Source: Bacteroidales bacterium (GTDB taxonomy: Bacteria > Bacteroidota > Bacteroidia > Bacteroidales > UBA932). Taken from it: DNA of 64,000 bases. Position 1 is the first letter of the stretch, and every line of letters starts with the position of its first letter. The stretch is taken from NCBI GenBank assembly GCA_017445015.1, contig JAFSVL010000028.1:186001-250000 (forward strand), read 5' to 3'. The notes below the pieces were generated by a model. The model worked only from the letters and a program-made list of their open reading frames with translations, had not been told where the DNA came from and did not search any database. Of the stretch, positions 1 to 8,584 are shown piece by piece. Position numbers and translations under genes: made by a program.

Positions 1-234
1 CAGATTGAGTTCGACAACAAAACCATGACCGACGACCACGGCATGCAGCTCTTCGGCATCGCCAAAGACCAGGACGGCAAAACATTCTACATGGCCAAGA
101 ATTCCTGGGGCGAAACCGGAAAGTACAAGGGCATCTGGTATGTCACCCCGGCCTTCGTCAAGGGACAGAGCCTCGGCATCATGCTGCACAAGTCCGCCCT
201 GCCCAAGGGCCTCCTCAAAAAGATGGGGAAATGA
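1..234 (+). CDS. C1-family cysteine peptidase (bleomycin hydrolase/PepC-like), 3' end only
   Basis: Only the last 77 residues are in the window; the frame is open from base 1. The fragment carries two of the three catalytic positions of papain-fold C1B peptidases: the His in a DDHGM motif and the Asn in KNSWG. These are followed by the usual short C-terminal segment rich in Lys. C1B enzymes are aminopeptidases of the bleomycin hydrolase type. The catalytic Cys and any signal peptide lie upstream of the window, so localisation cannot be judged. The stop overlaps the start of the next gene as ATGA, so the two are probably cotranscribed. Confidence 0.85.
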   Translation, partial: QIEFDNKTMTDDHGMQLFGIAKDQDGKTFYMAKNSWGETGKYKGIWYVTPAFVKGQSLGIMLHKSALPKGLLKKMGK

Positions 235-953
235 AACGGCATATCCCCAACTTCATCACCAGCCTTAACCTTGCCTGCGGCGCGGTAGCCATCGTGTTTA
301 CCTTCCGGGGCAGGTTCGAGACCGCCTTCGCCCTGATGCTGGCCGCCGCGCTGTTCGACTTTCTCGACGGGATGGCGGCACGGGCGCTCGGCGCCTACAG
401 TCCGATGGGCCGGGAACTGGATTCGCTGGCGGATATGGTCAGTTTCGGCGTACTGCCGTCGATGATGCTCTTCAACCTGATGCGCAGCTGCTCCTTCGGT
501 GAGAATCCGCTCTGCTTCACAGCGCTGCTTATCGCCGTTTTCAGTGGTCTGCGACTGGCAAAGTTCAATATCGATGAACGGCAGCACGAGAATTTCATCG
601 GACTCCCCACCCCTGCCTGCGCACTGCTCTGCGGCGCCCTCTGCGACTATGTCGTTCACGCGCCCGTATCGCTGCCTGCGCTCTGGAGTGCCGGTGTGGT
701 ATTCATCCCCGTGCTGAGCGTCTGTCTGAGCGCCCTGCTCGTGTGTGAGATTCCCATGTTCTCGATGAAACTTTCGGCAGCGTCGCTGAAAACAAGGGAT
801 GCGCTCTTTGTCAAGCGCATCTCCTTCCTCTCCGAGGTCGTTCTCATCATCATCCTGGCCTCCGTCACCGGCTTCCACTGGTCACTTGCCGTGCTGCTCG
901 TTTTTGCGCTTTATATCCTCAAAAACCTGCTTTACGCGCTGCTGCGCATCTGA
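231..953 (+). CDS. pssA: CDP-diacylglycerol--serine O-phosphatidyltransferase
   Basis: This 240-residue integral membrane protein has the full CDP-alcohol phosphatidyltransferase signature: D46-G47-x2-A50-R51-x8-G60-x3-D64-x3-D68. The Asp residues bind the metal and CDP-diacylglycerol. Several hydrophobic helices follow. In this family the short bacterial PssA form condenses CDP-diacylglycerol with L-serine to make phosphatidylserine, the precursor of phosphatidylethanolamine, at the inner membrane. The start is the ATG that overlaps the upstream peptidase stop by 4 nt. PgsA shares the motif, but the N-terminal pattern (IPNFITSLNL) is typical of PssA. It converges with the rhamnose operon, whose last stop is 6 nt away. 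Confidence 0.9.
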   Translation: MKRHIPNFITSLNLACGAVAIVFTFRGRFETAFALMLAAALFDFLDGMAARALGAYSPMGRELDSLADMVSFGVLPSMMLFNLMRSCSFGENPLCFTALLIAVFSGLRLAKFNIDERQHENFIGLPTPACALLCGALCDYVVHAPVSLPALWSAGVVFIPVLSVCLSALLVCEIPMFSMKLSAASLKTRDALFVKRISFLSEVVLIIILASVTGFHWSLAVLLVFALYILKNLLYALLRI

Positions 954-958
954 CAGCG

Positions 959-1771
959 CTATTTCGGCAAGCCGAACACGTCGGACAATTCCTTCATCGA
1001 GGCCTCCGTCATCCCCTCGGGCTCGAAGCCCATATTGCGGGCTGAAATGTAGATCTGAGCGGCTTTGTTCAGGACATCCACCTGGTCAAAGGCGCTCATG
1101 ATGTCTGTGTCCACGGCAAAGACGCCGTGCTTTTCCCACATCACTACATCATAATCTTCATCGAGGCTGCGGAGGGTCGCTTCGGCCAGTTCCACGCTGG
1201 ACGGCAACATATACGGGACCATCCCCAACCCCCTGGGACAGAAGGCTTTCGTCTCCGGAATCATGGACCACAGCATCCGCGTGGCGGCGTCCTTTTCCAG
1301 CCATTTCCGGCTGTGCGTCAGCGCTACCAGTTCTATGGGATGGGTGTGCAGGGAAGCCCGGTACGGAGAGCCCTTCGAGAGGAGGTAGTTGTGGACGCTC
1401 AGGTGCGACGGGAGTTCGGAGGTGGGCTCGACCGGTTTGTCCGCGACAATTTCATAGTGCGCACAGTCCGGCAGGATGCGGATGATCGAGCCGGCGGCCA
1501 TAGGGTCGCGGGAAAGGTCGCGCATGCGCTTCTGGGTGCCTTTGCAATAGAACCAGCATCCTTTGAGCATCGGCAGGGTGGTACCGATGGGCTTCGGGCC
1601 GCTGACGGCGGGAAGGGCCTCCATTTCCCTGTCCGCGAATTCCGTAATGTTGACGGTAATATTGCCGCCGTTGCGCTCGGCCCAACCCTTTTGCCACAGA
1701 TATCCGGCCACTTCGGCCACTTTCTCCACTTCGGCCCTCAGGGCTTCCCTATTATCCAATATGCTTTGCAT
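959..1771 (-). CDS. rhaD: Rhamnulose-1-phosphate aldolase
   Basis: A 270-residue class II aldolase that splits L-rhamnulose 1-phosphate into dihydroxyacetone phosphate and L-lactaldehyde in the cytoplasm. The Zn2+ ligands are visible as H142 and H144 (HTHP) and a later His in WEKHG. The likely catalytic Glu is E119 (TSELP), and the phosphate-binding NGGN lies near residue 34. An upstream in-frame start at 1795 would add eight residues, but the ATG at 1771 gives the usual N terminus (MQSILDN) and only a 20-nt overlap with rhaB. It is the last gene of the rhaA-rhaT-rhaB-rhaD unit. Confidence 0.95.
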   Translation of the reverse strand: MQSILDNREALRAEVEKVAEVAGYLWQKGWAERNGGNITVNITEFADREMEALPAVSGPKPIGTTLPMLKGCWFYCKGTQKRMRDLSRDPMAAGSIIRILPDCAHYEIVADKPVEPTSELPSHLSVHNYLLSKGSPYRASLHTHPIELVALTHSRKWLEKDAATRMLWSMIPETKAFCPRGLGMVPYMLPSSVELAEATLRSLDEDYDVVMWEKHGVFAVDTDIMSAFDQVDVLNKAAQIYISARNMGFEPEGMTEASMKELSDVFGLPK

Positions 1772-3176
1772 GAGGCATGAATTCTTTAATATCAAACGAT
1801 TCCGCGACGAATTTGCGCATTTGCCAGCGGTCCTTCACCAGGCCGGCAGCCCGGGCCTGCATCATCACATTGCCGATGGCCGTGGCTTCAGAAGGCCCCG
1901 CCGCAACAGGAACACCCGTCGCATCGGCGGTCCACTGGTTAAGAAGGTCATTCGCCGATCCGCCGCCGATGATGTGCAGTTTCCGGATTTCGAACGGAGC
2001 GAATTCCCTCAGCATCCCCATGACTTCCGCGTACCGGTCCGCGAGGGAATGGTAAATGCAACTGACAACCTGCGCGTCGCTCATTTCGCTGCCTGCGGCG
2101 CCGATGATTTCCGCCACCATATTATCGGGACTGGCAAAGCGCGGGTCATCCGGCCGGATGCGGCCGCTGAAGCCCTCTTCCGAGAGCGCCATCTGCGTCA
2201 GTTGCGCGTAGGTGTAATCCCGCCCCCGGGCTTTCCAGACCCTGCGGCATTCTTCCAACAGCCACATGCCGGTAATATTTTTCAGGAAGCGCGTAGTGCC
2301 CTCGATTCCGCCCTCGTTCGTAAAGTTCAGTTCCGAAGACCGGGCGTTGATGACGGGCGACGGCACTTCGATACCCATCAGGCTCCAGGTCCCGCTGGAC
2401 AAGTATGCAAATTTTTCATCCGTAGCCGGAACGGCGGCAATGGCCGATGCCGTATCGTGCCCCGCGACGGCGATGACCGGTACGGCGCCCAGGCCCGTCG
2501 CGTCGGCCAGTTCGGGTTTCAGCGTTCCCACCACGGTTCCGGGCTGGATGACGGGAAGCAGGATATCGGAGCGGATGCCGAGTTCATCCAGCAGTTCCCG
2601 GTCGAACTGCCGGGTCTTCTGGTCCATCATGCCGGAGGTGGACGCATCCGTGTATTCACAGACCCTGTTTCCCGTCAGCATATAGGACAGCAGATCGGGC
2701 ATGAAAAGAAGACATCCGGCATCCTCAGGCAGGCTTCCGCCCTCCCCTTTCCGGGCATACAATTGGAAAATCGTGTTGAAATCCATGATCTGAATGCCCG
2801 TGCGCGCATAGAGTTTTTCGCGCGGAATCGTCTCGAACACCTTTTCCGGAATCCCGGCGGTGTAAGGGTCCCGGTAGCAGCGGGGCAGCCCGGCGAGGGA
2901 GCCGTCCTTCGCGATGACGCCGAAATCCACGCCCCAGGTGTCGATGCCGATGGAGTCCGGCCTGATTCCCCGGGCGCCCAGTTCGGAGAGGCAGCGGACC
3001 AGATGGGCGTACATCGCATGCACGTCCCAGTACATCCGTCCGCCTTCCCGCTTCATTTCCGAGGGAAAGCGGTAAACCTCTTTCATGCTGAAGCCGTTTC
3101 CGTCCAGGGTGGCCAGGATGCCGCGCCCGGAGGTCGCACCGCAGTCAAAGGCCAGAAAAGTATGTTTTGCGCTCAT
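1752..3176 (-). CDS. rhaB: Rhamnulokinase
   Basis: A 474-residue FGGY-family sugar kinase that phosphorylates L-rhamnulose to rhamnulose 1-phosphate with ATP. The N-terminal nucleotide-binding half begins FDCGATSGRG. A DTWGVDFG substrate loop lies near residue 110, and the catalytic Asp is in AGHDTASA near residue 240. The C-terminal half contains the HIIGGGSAN loop seen in rhamnulokinases. Length matches the family. It lies downstream of rhaT across a 159-nt gap that holds a large hairpin element, and it overlaps rhaD by 20 nt. Confidence 0.95.
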   Translation of the reverse strand: MSAKHTFLAFDCGATSGRGILATLDGNGFSMKEVYRFPSEMKREGGRMYWDVHAMYAHLVRCLSELGARGIRPDSIGIDTWGVDFGVIAKDGSLAGLPRCYRDPYTAGIPEKVFETIPREKLYARTGIQIMDFNTIFQLYARKGEGGSLPEDAGCLLFMPDLLSYMLTGNRVCEYTDASTSGMMDQKTRQFDRELLDELGIRSDILLPVIQPGTVVGTLKPELADATGLGAVPVIAVAGHDTASAIAAVPATDEKFAYLSSGTWSLMGIEVPSPVINARSSELNFTNEGGIEGTTRFLKNITGMWLLEECRRVWKARGRDYTYAQLTQMALSEEGFSGRIRPDDPRFASPDNMVAEIIGAAGSEMSDAQVVSCIYHSLADRYAEVMGMLREFAPFEIRKLHIIGGGSANDLLNQWTADATGVPVAAGPSEATAIGNVMMQARAAGLVKDRWQMRKFVAESFDIKEFMPHAKHIG

Positions 3177-3198
3177 CGCTTCTTAAGTATTTATGAAA

Positions 3199-3327
3199 AA
3201 AAAATGACCTGCTGCACTTTTCCTGCCGTCGCCCTCCGGGCGACCCCTCCCAAAACAAGTTTTGGGCCCCTCCCTCTTATGTTGCCGAGGGTGGCACAGG
3301 CGATAAAAGTGCAGCAGGTCATTTTTT
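3199..3327. repeat. Nested hairpin element with 23-bp perfect arms (type II core)
   Basis: Bases 3199-3221 and 3305-3327 form a perfect 23-bp inverted repeat (arm contains TGACCTGCTGCAC). The arms enclose an 83-nt core with at least two strong internal hairpins: GTCGCCC/GGGCGAC and CCCAAAAC/GTTTTGGG. A weaker CCCTC/GAGGG pairing and CCTG/CAGG at the base of the core are also possible. The outer arms end in A/T runs, so the whole can look like a terminator on either strand. It sits inside the rha operon between rhaT and rhaB, where it could attenuate rhaB-rhaD expression or protect mRNA ends. That function is inferred. Confidence 0.8.
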
Positions 3328-3335
3328 CATTGTTT

Positions 3336-4355
3336 CTAAATCAGTTGAGGAAGGAAGGTGCTTATAATCAGGACGGCAAGTCCGGTAACGAGTACGGCGA
3401 CGGTTCTCCCCGAAACCCCTTTCCATTCTTTGAGCAGGATGCCCCAGAGGTTGGAGAATACGACATTGAGCGACATCAGGATACACCAGCTGAAAGTAAT
3501 CAGTACGGGATAGTCCGTCAGGAAGCCCTTGCCCAGGCTCAGCCCGAAGAACTGGCTGTACCATAGCAGCCCCGCAAGGCAACAGAAAAACAGATTGTTA
3601 CCCCAGAGCGATTTCTGGCGATAATCCCCCCAGCTGTTGTTTTTCCCGTTCTGATAAAGGCAATAGGCCGCGTTGGTGAGAAACCCTCCGAACGTTACCA
3701 GCATCGTCGCGGGAAGGGTGCGGAAAACAGGTCTGGTACCTTCAAGGCAGAGCCCCTCGCCAAAACTCAGCCCGATATTGAAGCAGGCGCTCATTAGACC
3801 GGCAAGCACCGCGACAAAGATCCCTTTCCCGAAGTTGAAATCCTTTACCGCCTTTTTCTTCTCTTCTTCCGGCAGCGACGCGGACTTCATTGCTCCTGCA
3901 ACACCGATGATGGCGATTCCCGCCAGCGTAACCGCAACGCCGATGATGACGGACAGTGTCAGGTCGGCGGCATGGCCGGTGAGCACCGGGCCGAGAATCG
4001 CACCAAGCCCCGAACAGGTACCCAGCGCAATGCTCTGTCCGAGCGCTACGCCGAGATAGCGCATGGAAAGCCCGAAGGTGAGCCCCCCGACGCCCCACAG
4101 GACGCCGAAGAGGATGGTGAATCCCGTGGCCCTGGGATCTGCATGCATCAGCGACAGAAGGTCCCCGAAGCCGGCACCGGTTCCGGAAAGCGACAAAAGG
4201 GCGCCGAGAAGCGGGAACAGAAGCCAGGCAAAGACCCCTTGGATCAGCCAGTAACTCTCCCAACTCCAGGATTTTATCTTGTTGATGGGAACATAACTGC
4301 TGGACTGGCAGAAAGCGCCTGCGGCTATGATCAGCAGACCGATGAGCAGGTTCAT
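3336..4355 (-). CDS. rhaT: L-rhamnose/proton symporter RhaT
   Basis: A 339-residue polytopic inner-membrane protein with about ten hydrophobic helices, matching the RhaT family (drug/metabolite transporter superfamily) that imports L-rhamnose with H+. Family-like segments include the SSSYVPIN start, WESYWLIQG near residue 35, and small-residue-rich helices around residues 95-155. A cytoplasmic linker rich in Lys and Glu (EEEKKKA) lies near residue 165. It starts 4 nt after the rhaA stop. No other rhamnose uptake gene is visible, so it is the operon's importer. Confidence 0.93.
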   Translation of the reverse strand: MNLLIGLLIIAAGAFCQSSSYVPINKIKSWSWESYWLIQGVFAWLLFPLLGALLSLSGTGAGFGDLLSLMHADPRATGFTILFGVLWGVGGLTFGLSMRYLGVALGQSIALGTCSGLGAILGPVLTGHAADLTLSVIIGVAVTLAGIAIIGVAGAMKSASLPEEEKKKAVKDFNFGKGIFVAVLAGLMSACFNIGLSFGEGLCLEGTRPVFRTLPATMLVTFGGFLTNAAYCLYQNGKNNSWGDYRQKSLWGNNLFFCCLAGLLWYSQFFGLSLGKGFLTDYPVLITFSWCILMSLNVVFSNLWGILLKEWKGVSGRTVAVLVTGLAVLIISTFLPQLI

Positions 4356-4359
4356 GGGC

Positions 4360-5610
4360 TTATCGTTTTGAGGTTACTTCACGCTCGTATTTCTCGATGC
4401 AGGGGATGAATTCCTCACCAACGGGAACGCCGTTCTTGTAATTGAACCAGTCGAAAACGGCTCCGAAGGGCAGCGTCCTGGCCTCTTCCAGAAGGGCGAG
4501 GCGCTGGAATCCGCGTCCGTCGGCTTCGTATTCACGGAGTTTTGCAAGCGGTTCGAGCAAAGCGGACAGGATGCATTTCTGCGTCGCCCGGGTGCCGATA
4601 ATGTAGGCGCCGATACGGTTGATACTGGCATCGAAGTAGTCCAGCCCGACGTGGGCGCGGTCCAGTCCGTCCGCACGCACCAGTTCCTTGAAAAGGTCCT
4701 GGGTCTGGTCGTTCATGAGGGTCACGTGGTCTGAATCCCAGCGTACCGGACGGGAGACGTGGAGCATCAGTTCGGGGACATACAGCAGCAGGGAGGCCAC
4801 CTTGTCGGCCACGTTCTCGGTCTGTTCGTAATGGCCGGTATCCAGGGTGTACATAACCTTCCGGGTAGCGCAGTAGCCCTCGTAAAAGTCCATGGAACCC
4901 ACGGTGTAACTCTCCAGCCCGATGCCGAAGAGTTTCGCCTCGACGCAACTTTTCATCCCGGGAAGATTTTCCGCAAGGATCTCATCCAGCGAAGCGGCGA
5001 GCAGTTCACGATAGTATTTGCGGTTTACCGTCAGGTCCTTGCTGCCGTCGTGTACCCAGATATTCATGATGCAGGGGTCATCCTGCGCCTTTCCCATGAC
5101 ATCGGCGATGCGGCGGCAGCGCTTGGTATGCTCGATCCAGAATTCGCGTATCGCCTTGTCCGGATGGCTCAGCGACAGGTCTCCGCTCTTGGGATGGGAG
5201 AAGGAGGTGGAATTGAAGTCCAGTTTGAAATTGTTCTCCCGGGCCCACTCTATCCAACTTTGGAAATGCTCGGGCCCCACCTGGTCGCGGTCCACGAATT
5301 TACCGCCGAAGTCGCCGTAAATTTCATGGAGGTTCACGCGGTGGTTTCCTGCGAGGAGGGTCTTCACGAACTCAAGGTCATGACGCACCTCGTCGATATT
5401 GCGCGCGCGTCCGGGGTAGTTGCCGGTGGTCTGGATACCGCCGGACAGGGCTTCGTTGCGCTCGAAGCCCACGACATCGTCCGTCTGCCAGCAGTGGAGG
5501 GAGATCTGCTGCTTTTCCAGCCGTTCCACGGCTTTGTCGGTATCCACGCCGATGGCCGCATAGCGTTCCCGGGCGATTTCATAGGCTTTGAGGATTTGTG
5601 CTTCTTTCAT
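4360..5610 (-). CDS. rhaA: L-rhamnose isomerase
   Basis: A 416-residue TIM-barrel isomerase that converts L-rhamnose to L-rhamnulose using divalent metal. The metal-site region shows the ordered ligands of the family: Glu in VEAK, Asp in TLDTGHY, His in LHVSRP and Asp in RWDSDHV. The open frame extends to 5736, but the ATG at 5610 (MKEAQIL) gives the family N terminus; the extension would run through the promoter region and into the divergent regulator. It is the first gene of the rha operon. A TATATTTG box lies about 20 nt upstream on the minus strand. Confidence 0.95.
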   Translation of the reverse strand: MKEAQILKAYEIARERYAAIGVDTDKAVERLEKQQISLHCWQTDDVVGFERNEALSGGIQTTGNYPGRARNIDEVRHDLEFVKTLLAGNHRVNLHEIYGDFGGKFVDRDQVGPEHFQSWIEWARENNFKLDFNSTSFSHPKSGDLSLSHPDKAIREFWIEHTKRCRRIADVMGKAQDDPCIMNIWVHDGSKDLTVNRKYYRELLAASLDEILAENLPGMKSCVEAKLFGIGLESYTVGSMDFYEGYCATRKVMYTLDTGHYEQTENVADKVASLLLYVPELMLHVSRPVRWDSDHVTLMNDQTQDLFKELVRADGLDRAHVGLDYFDASINRIGAYIIGTRATQKCILSALLEPLAKLREYEADGRGFQRLALLEEARTLPFGAVFDWFNYKNGVPVGEEFIPCIEKYEREVTSKR

Positions 5611-5718
5611 GTCAGTTAGATTTTTGCGACAAATATACGATATAATATATGCTGATATATTGTGTATTCTGGCATATAAACTTTGATTTTTGATAAAGAA
5701 ATTATAGGTTTGCAGACG
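5611..5718. promoter_or_regulatory. Divergent rhaA / AraC-regulator promoter region
   Basis: This 108-bp AT-rich spacer separates rhaA (minus) from the AraC regulator (plus). On the plus strand, TTTG at 5682-5685 is followed after exactly 19 bp by TAGGTTTG at 5705-5712, a full Bacteroidetes -33/-7 pair (TTTG, TAnnTTTG). On the minus strand, TATATTTG at 5637-5630 is a -7 match for rhaA, with no clear -33 box, as expected for an activator-dependent promoter. Short AT repeats between the two (ATATATGC, GATATATTG) may be regulator sites, but that is a guess. Confidence 0.7.
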
Positions 5719-6624
5719 ATGAAAGACGCCATCCATCTAAAGTACCTGACCATCGGCCCCGGGGACCTGCCCTGGGGAACGGCCGTCAATTCCGTGGGCT
5801 TTCAGGAACTTGGGCCCGGAGAGGCCTATCCTCCCTCCAACCATCCGGTACGTTATCTGTTTTCCGTGGAGCGGGGGCGGATACTCGACGAATACCAGCT
5901 CCTCTACATCACAAAGGGCCGGGGGCAGTTCCGCAGCGCGACGCTCCCGCATCCGGTCCCCATCGAAGAAGGGTCCCTTTTCCTGCTGTTCCCGGGCGAG
6001 TGGCACAGTTACCGGCCGGATGCGGATACCGGCTGGAAAGAATACTGGATCGGCTTCAAGGGAAGCCAGATGGATTCCTGGGTGTCGAACGGTTTTTTTT
6101 CGCCGCAGGCTCCGCTTTGGAACATCGGACTGCGCAGCGATGTCGTGGACCTTTATAAAGAAGCCATCGATGCGGCGGGGGCGCAGCAATCCGGGTTCCA
6201 GCAGCGGCTGTCAGGCATCGTCGCCCATCTCATGGGGCTGGCGTGGTTCTACCGGCGGAATCAGGCGTTCTCCGAAGTGGAAGACAAAATGGACCGTGCC
6301 AAAATCCTGATTTCCTCGCAACTGCCCGACATCACCCCGGAAGGACTGGCGGAAAGCCTGTGTATGGGATATTCGAATTTCCGGAGGATTTTCAAGGAAT
6401 ATACGGGGCTCTCCCCCGCCCGGTACATCCTCCAGATGCGGCTCAACAAGATCAAGGAAAAACTGACCAACACCTCGCTCCCCGTGAAGCAGATTGCCGC
6501 CGAATCCGGATACGCCAACGAAGACTATTTCTACACCGTTTTCCGCCGCATGACCGGAATGACCCCCACGGAATACCGCCTGCATGCCCATGGCCCGGCG
6601 CAAAAAAACAGCCGGAAGTCGTGA
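5719..6624 (+). CDS. rhaR: AraC-family transcriptional regulator of rhamnose catabolism
   Basis: A 301-residue regulator with an N-terminal AraC-type sugar-sensing cupin (residues about 25-150; HPVRYLF and DEYQLLYITKG fit the family). The C-terminal AraC DNA-binding domain has two helix-turn-helix motifs (about 205-295), ending in the classic YFYTVFRRMTGMTPTEYR region. The position, divergent from rhaA, and the N-terminal pattern match Bacteroides RhaR-type activators. The ATG at 5719 is preferred over an upstream start at 5683 because the promoter overlaps the latter. The -7 box ends only 6 nt before this ATG, so the mRNA may be leaderless. The symbol is assigned by context. Confidence 0.85.
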   Translation: MKDAIHLKYLTIGPGDLPWGTAVNSVGFQELGPGEAYPPSNHPVRYLFSVERGRILDEYQLLYITKGRGQFRSATLPHPVPIEEGSLFLLFPGEWHSYRPDADTGWKEYWIGFKGSQMDSWVSNGFFSPQAPLWNIGLRSDVVDLYKEAIDAAGAQQSGFQQRLSGIVAHLMGLAWFYRRNQAFSEVEDKMDRAKILISSQLPDITPEGLAESLCMGYSNFRRIFKEYTGLSPARYILQMRLNKIKEKLTNTSLPVKQIAAESGYANEDYFYTVFRRMTGMTPTEYRLHAHGPAQKNSRKS

Positions 6625-6637
6625 CGGCCTCCGGCTG
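6602..6637 (-). terminator. Intrinsic terminator of gap
   Basis: CAGCCGGA (6609-6616) and TCCGGCTG (6630-6637) form an 8-bp perfect stem. On the minus strand it is followed by a run of seven T (A tract at 6602-6608). It lies just past the gap stop, and the AraC-regulator stop codon is inside its loop, so transcripts from the two convergent genes meet here. Confidence 0.8.
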
Positions 6638-6660
6638 ATGGGATAGGTAACTTTCAGGAA

Positions 6661-7677
<1,017 letters not shown>

Positions 7678-7711
7678 TTAAACAACATTCTTCCTACCAA
7701 CAAAAGCGGCG

Positions 7712-7742
7712 CAAATTTATACAATTTTTAAAATATTTCAAA
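7712..7742 (-). promoter_or_regulatory. gap promoter (-33/-7)
   Basis: Read on the minus strand, TTTG (7742-7739) is followed after exactly 19 bp by TAAATTTG (7719-7712), a perfect match to the Bacteroidetes TTTG / TAnnTTTG promoter. The predicted transcript starts close to 7707, leaving a leader of roughly 48 nt before the gap ATG at 7659. Confidence 0.75.
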
Positions 7743-7748
7743 ATTGGT

Positions 7749-7756
7749 TATTTTTG
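7749..7756 (+). promoter_or_regulatory. surE -7 box, 6 nt from the start codon
   Basis: TATTTTTG fits TAnnTTTG perfectly. It ends six bases before the surE ATG at 7763, so transcription should begin at or next to the start codon. No matching TTTG is found 19 bp upstream; that position reads TTTT. The region is shared back to back with the gap promoter. Confidence 0.5.
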
Positions 7757-7762
7757 CACCCT

Positions 7763-8581
7763 ATGCGAATTCTTCTGACAAACGACGACGGGTACCGTGC
7801 CAAAGGGCTCGCGGAACTGGTGGAAATCCTGAAACCTTTCGGGGAACTGACGGTAGTGGCTCCCAAGTACCACCAGTCCGGCATGTCCATGGCCGTCACC
7901 ATGGGGCTCAAGCCCATTGCGGCCAAGCGGCTCCCGGACCGCGACGGGGTACGCTGGTGGTATGTGGACGCCACCCCTTCAAGCTGCGTGAAATACGGGC
8001 TCGACGAGGTCTTCACCGACGCTCTCCCGGATGTCATCGTATGCGGCATCAACCACGGTTCCAACGCCGCCTCCGCATCGATGTATTCGGCGACGGTGGG
8101 CGCAGCCCGCGAAGGGGCGCTCGCCGGCGTGTTGTCCATCGCGCTGTCCGTGGACGACTTCAGCCCGGATGCCGATTTCAGCGATGTCAAAAGACGGATT
8201 CCGGAGATTTTCCGCACACTCACGCAGAACCCTCCCGCCGACAAAAGCACCTTCTACAACATCAATTTCCCGAAGGGCGAAGCCCGGGGCATCCGCATCG
8301 GATACCAGGGCATGGTACACTGGCTCAAGGAGTTCCGGCCCTATGACTACGGCGTATTCGACCGTCTGGGCATCACTCCGCTGGACATGGGCATCCTCCG
8401 TATGCCGGAAGTGGAAGCCGGGGAGACCGTCTATGTGATGGCGGGAGACCTGACCGACGACCCGCGCAATCACGGGCACGCCGACCACCGGCAGCTCGAA
8501 GCGGGCTTCATCACCATCTGCCCGCTGAAACTCGACGCGACCGACTACGATGACAAGCGACGGCTCGAAAGCCTGTTTTAA
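7763..8581 (+). CDS. surE: 5'/3'-nucleotidase SurE
   Basis: A 272-residue metal-dependent phosphatase of nucleoside monophosphates. The family's metal and active-site residues are all visible: D8 and D9 in TNDDG, S39 in HQSGMS and N97 in GINHGSN. The start MRILLTNDDG is the universal SurE N terminus, so the ATG at 7763 is chosen over one 9 nt upstream. lpxB starts 3 nt after the stop, which indicates cotranscription. The protein is expected to be cytoplasmic. Confidence 0.95.
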   Translation: MRILLTNDDGYRAKGLAELVEILKPFGELTVVAPKYHQSGMSMAVTMGLKPIAAKRLPDRDGVRWWYVDATPSSCVKYGLDEVFTDALPDVIVCGINHGSNAASASMYSATVGAAREGALAGVLSIALSVDDFSPDADFSDVKRRIPEIFRTLTQNPPADKSTFYNINFPKGEARGIRIGYQGMVHWLKEFRPYDYGVFDRLGITPLDMGILRMPEVEAGETVYVMAGDLTDDPRNHGHADHRQLEAGFITICPLKLDATDYDDKRRLESLF

Positions 8582-8584
8582 GTG

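Noticed and set aside
1563..3566. 667-codon plus-strand frame opposite rhaB and rhaD
   Set aside because: It crosses the intergenic hairpin and two clear minus-strand genes and has a composition typical of shadow frames.
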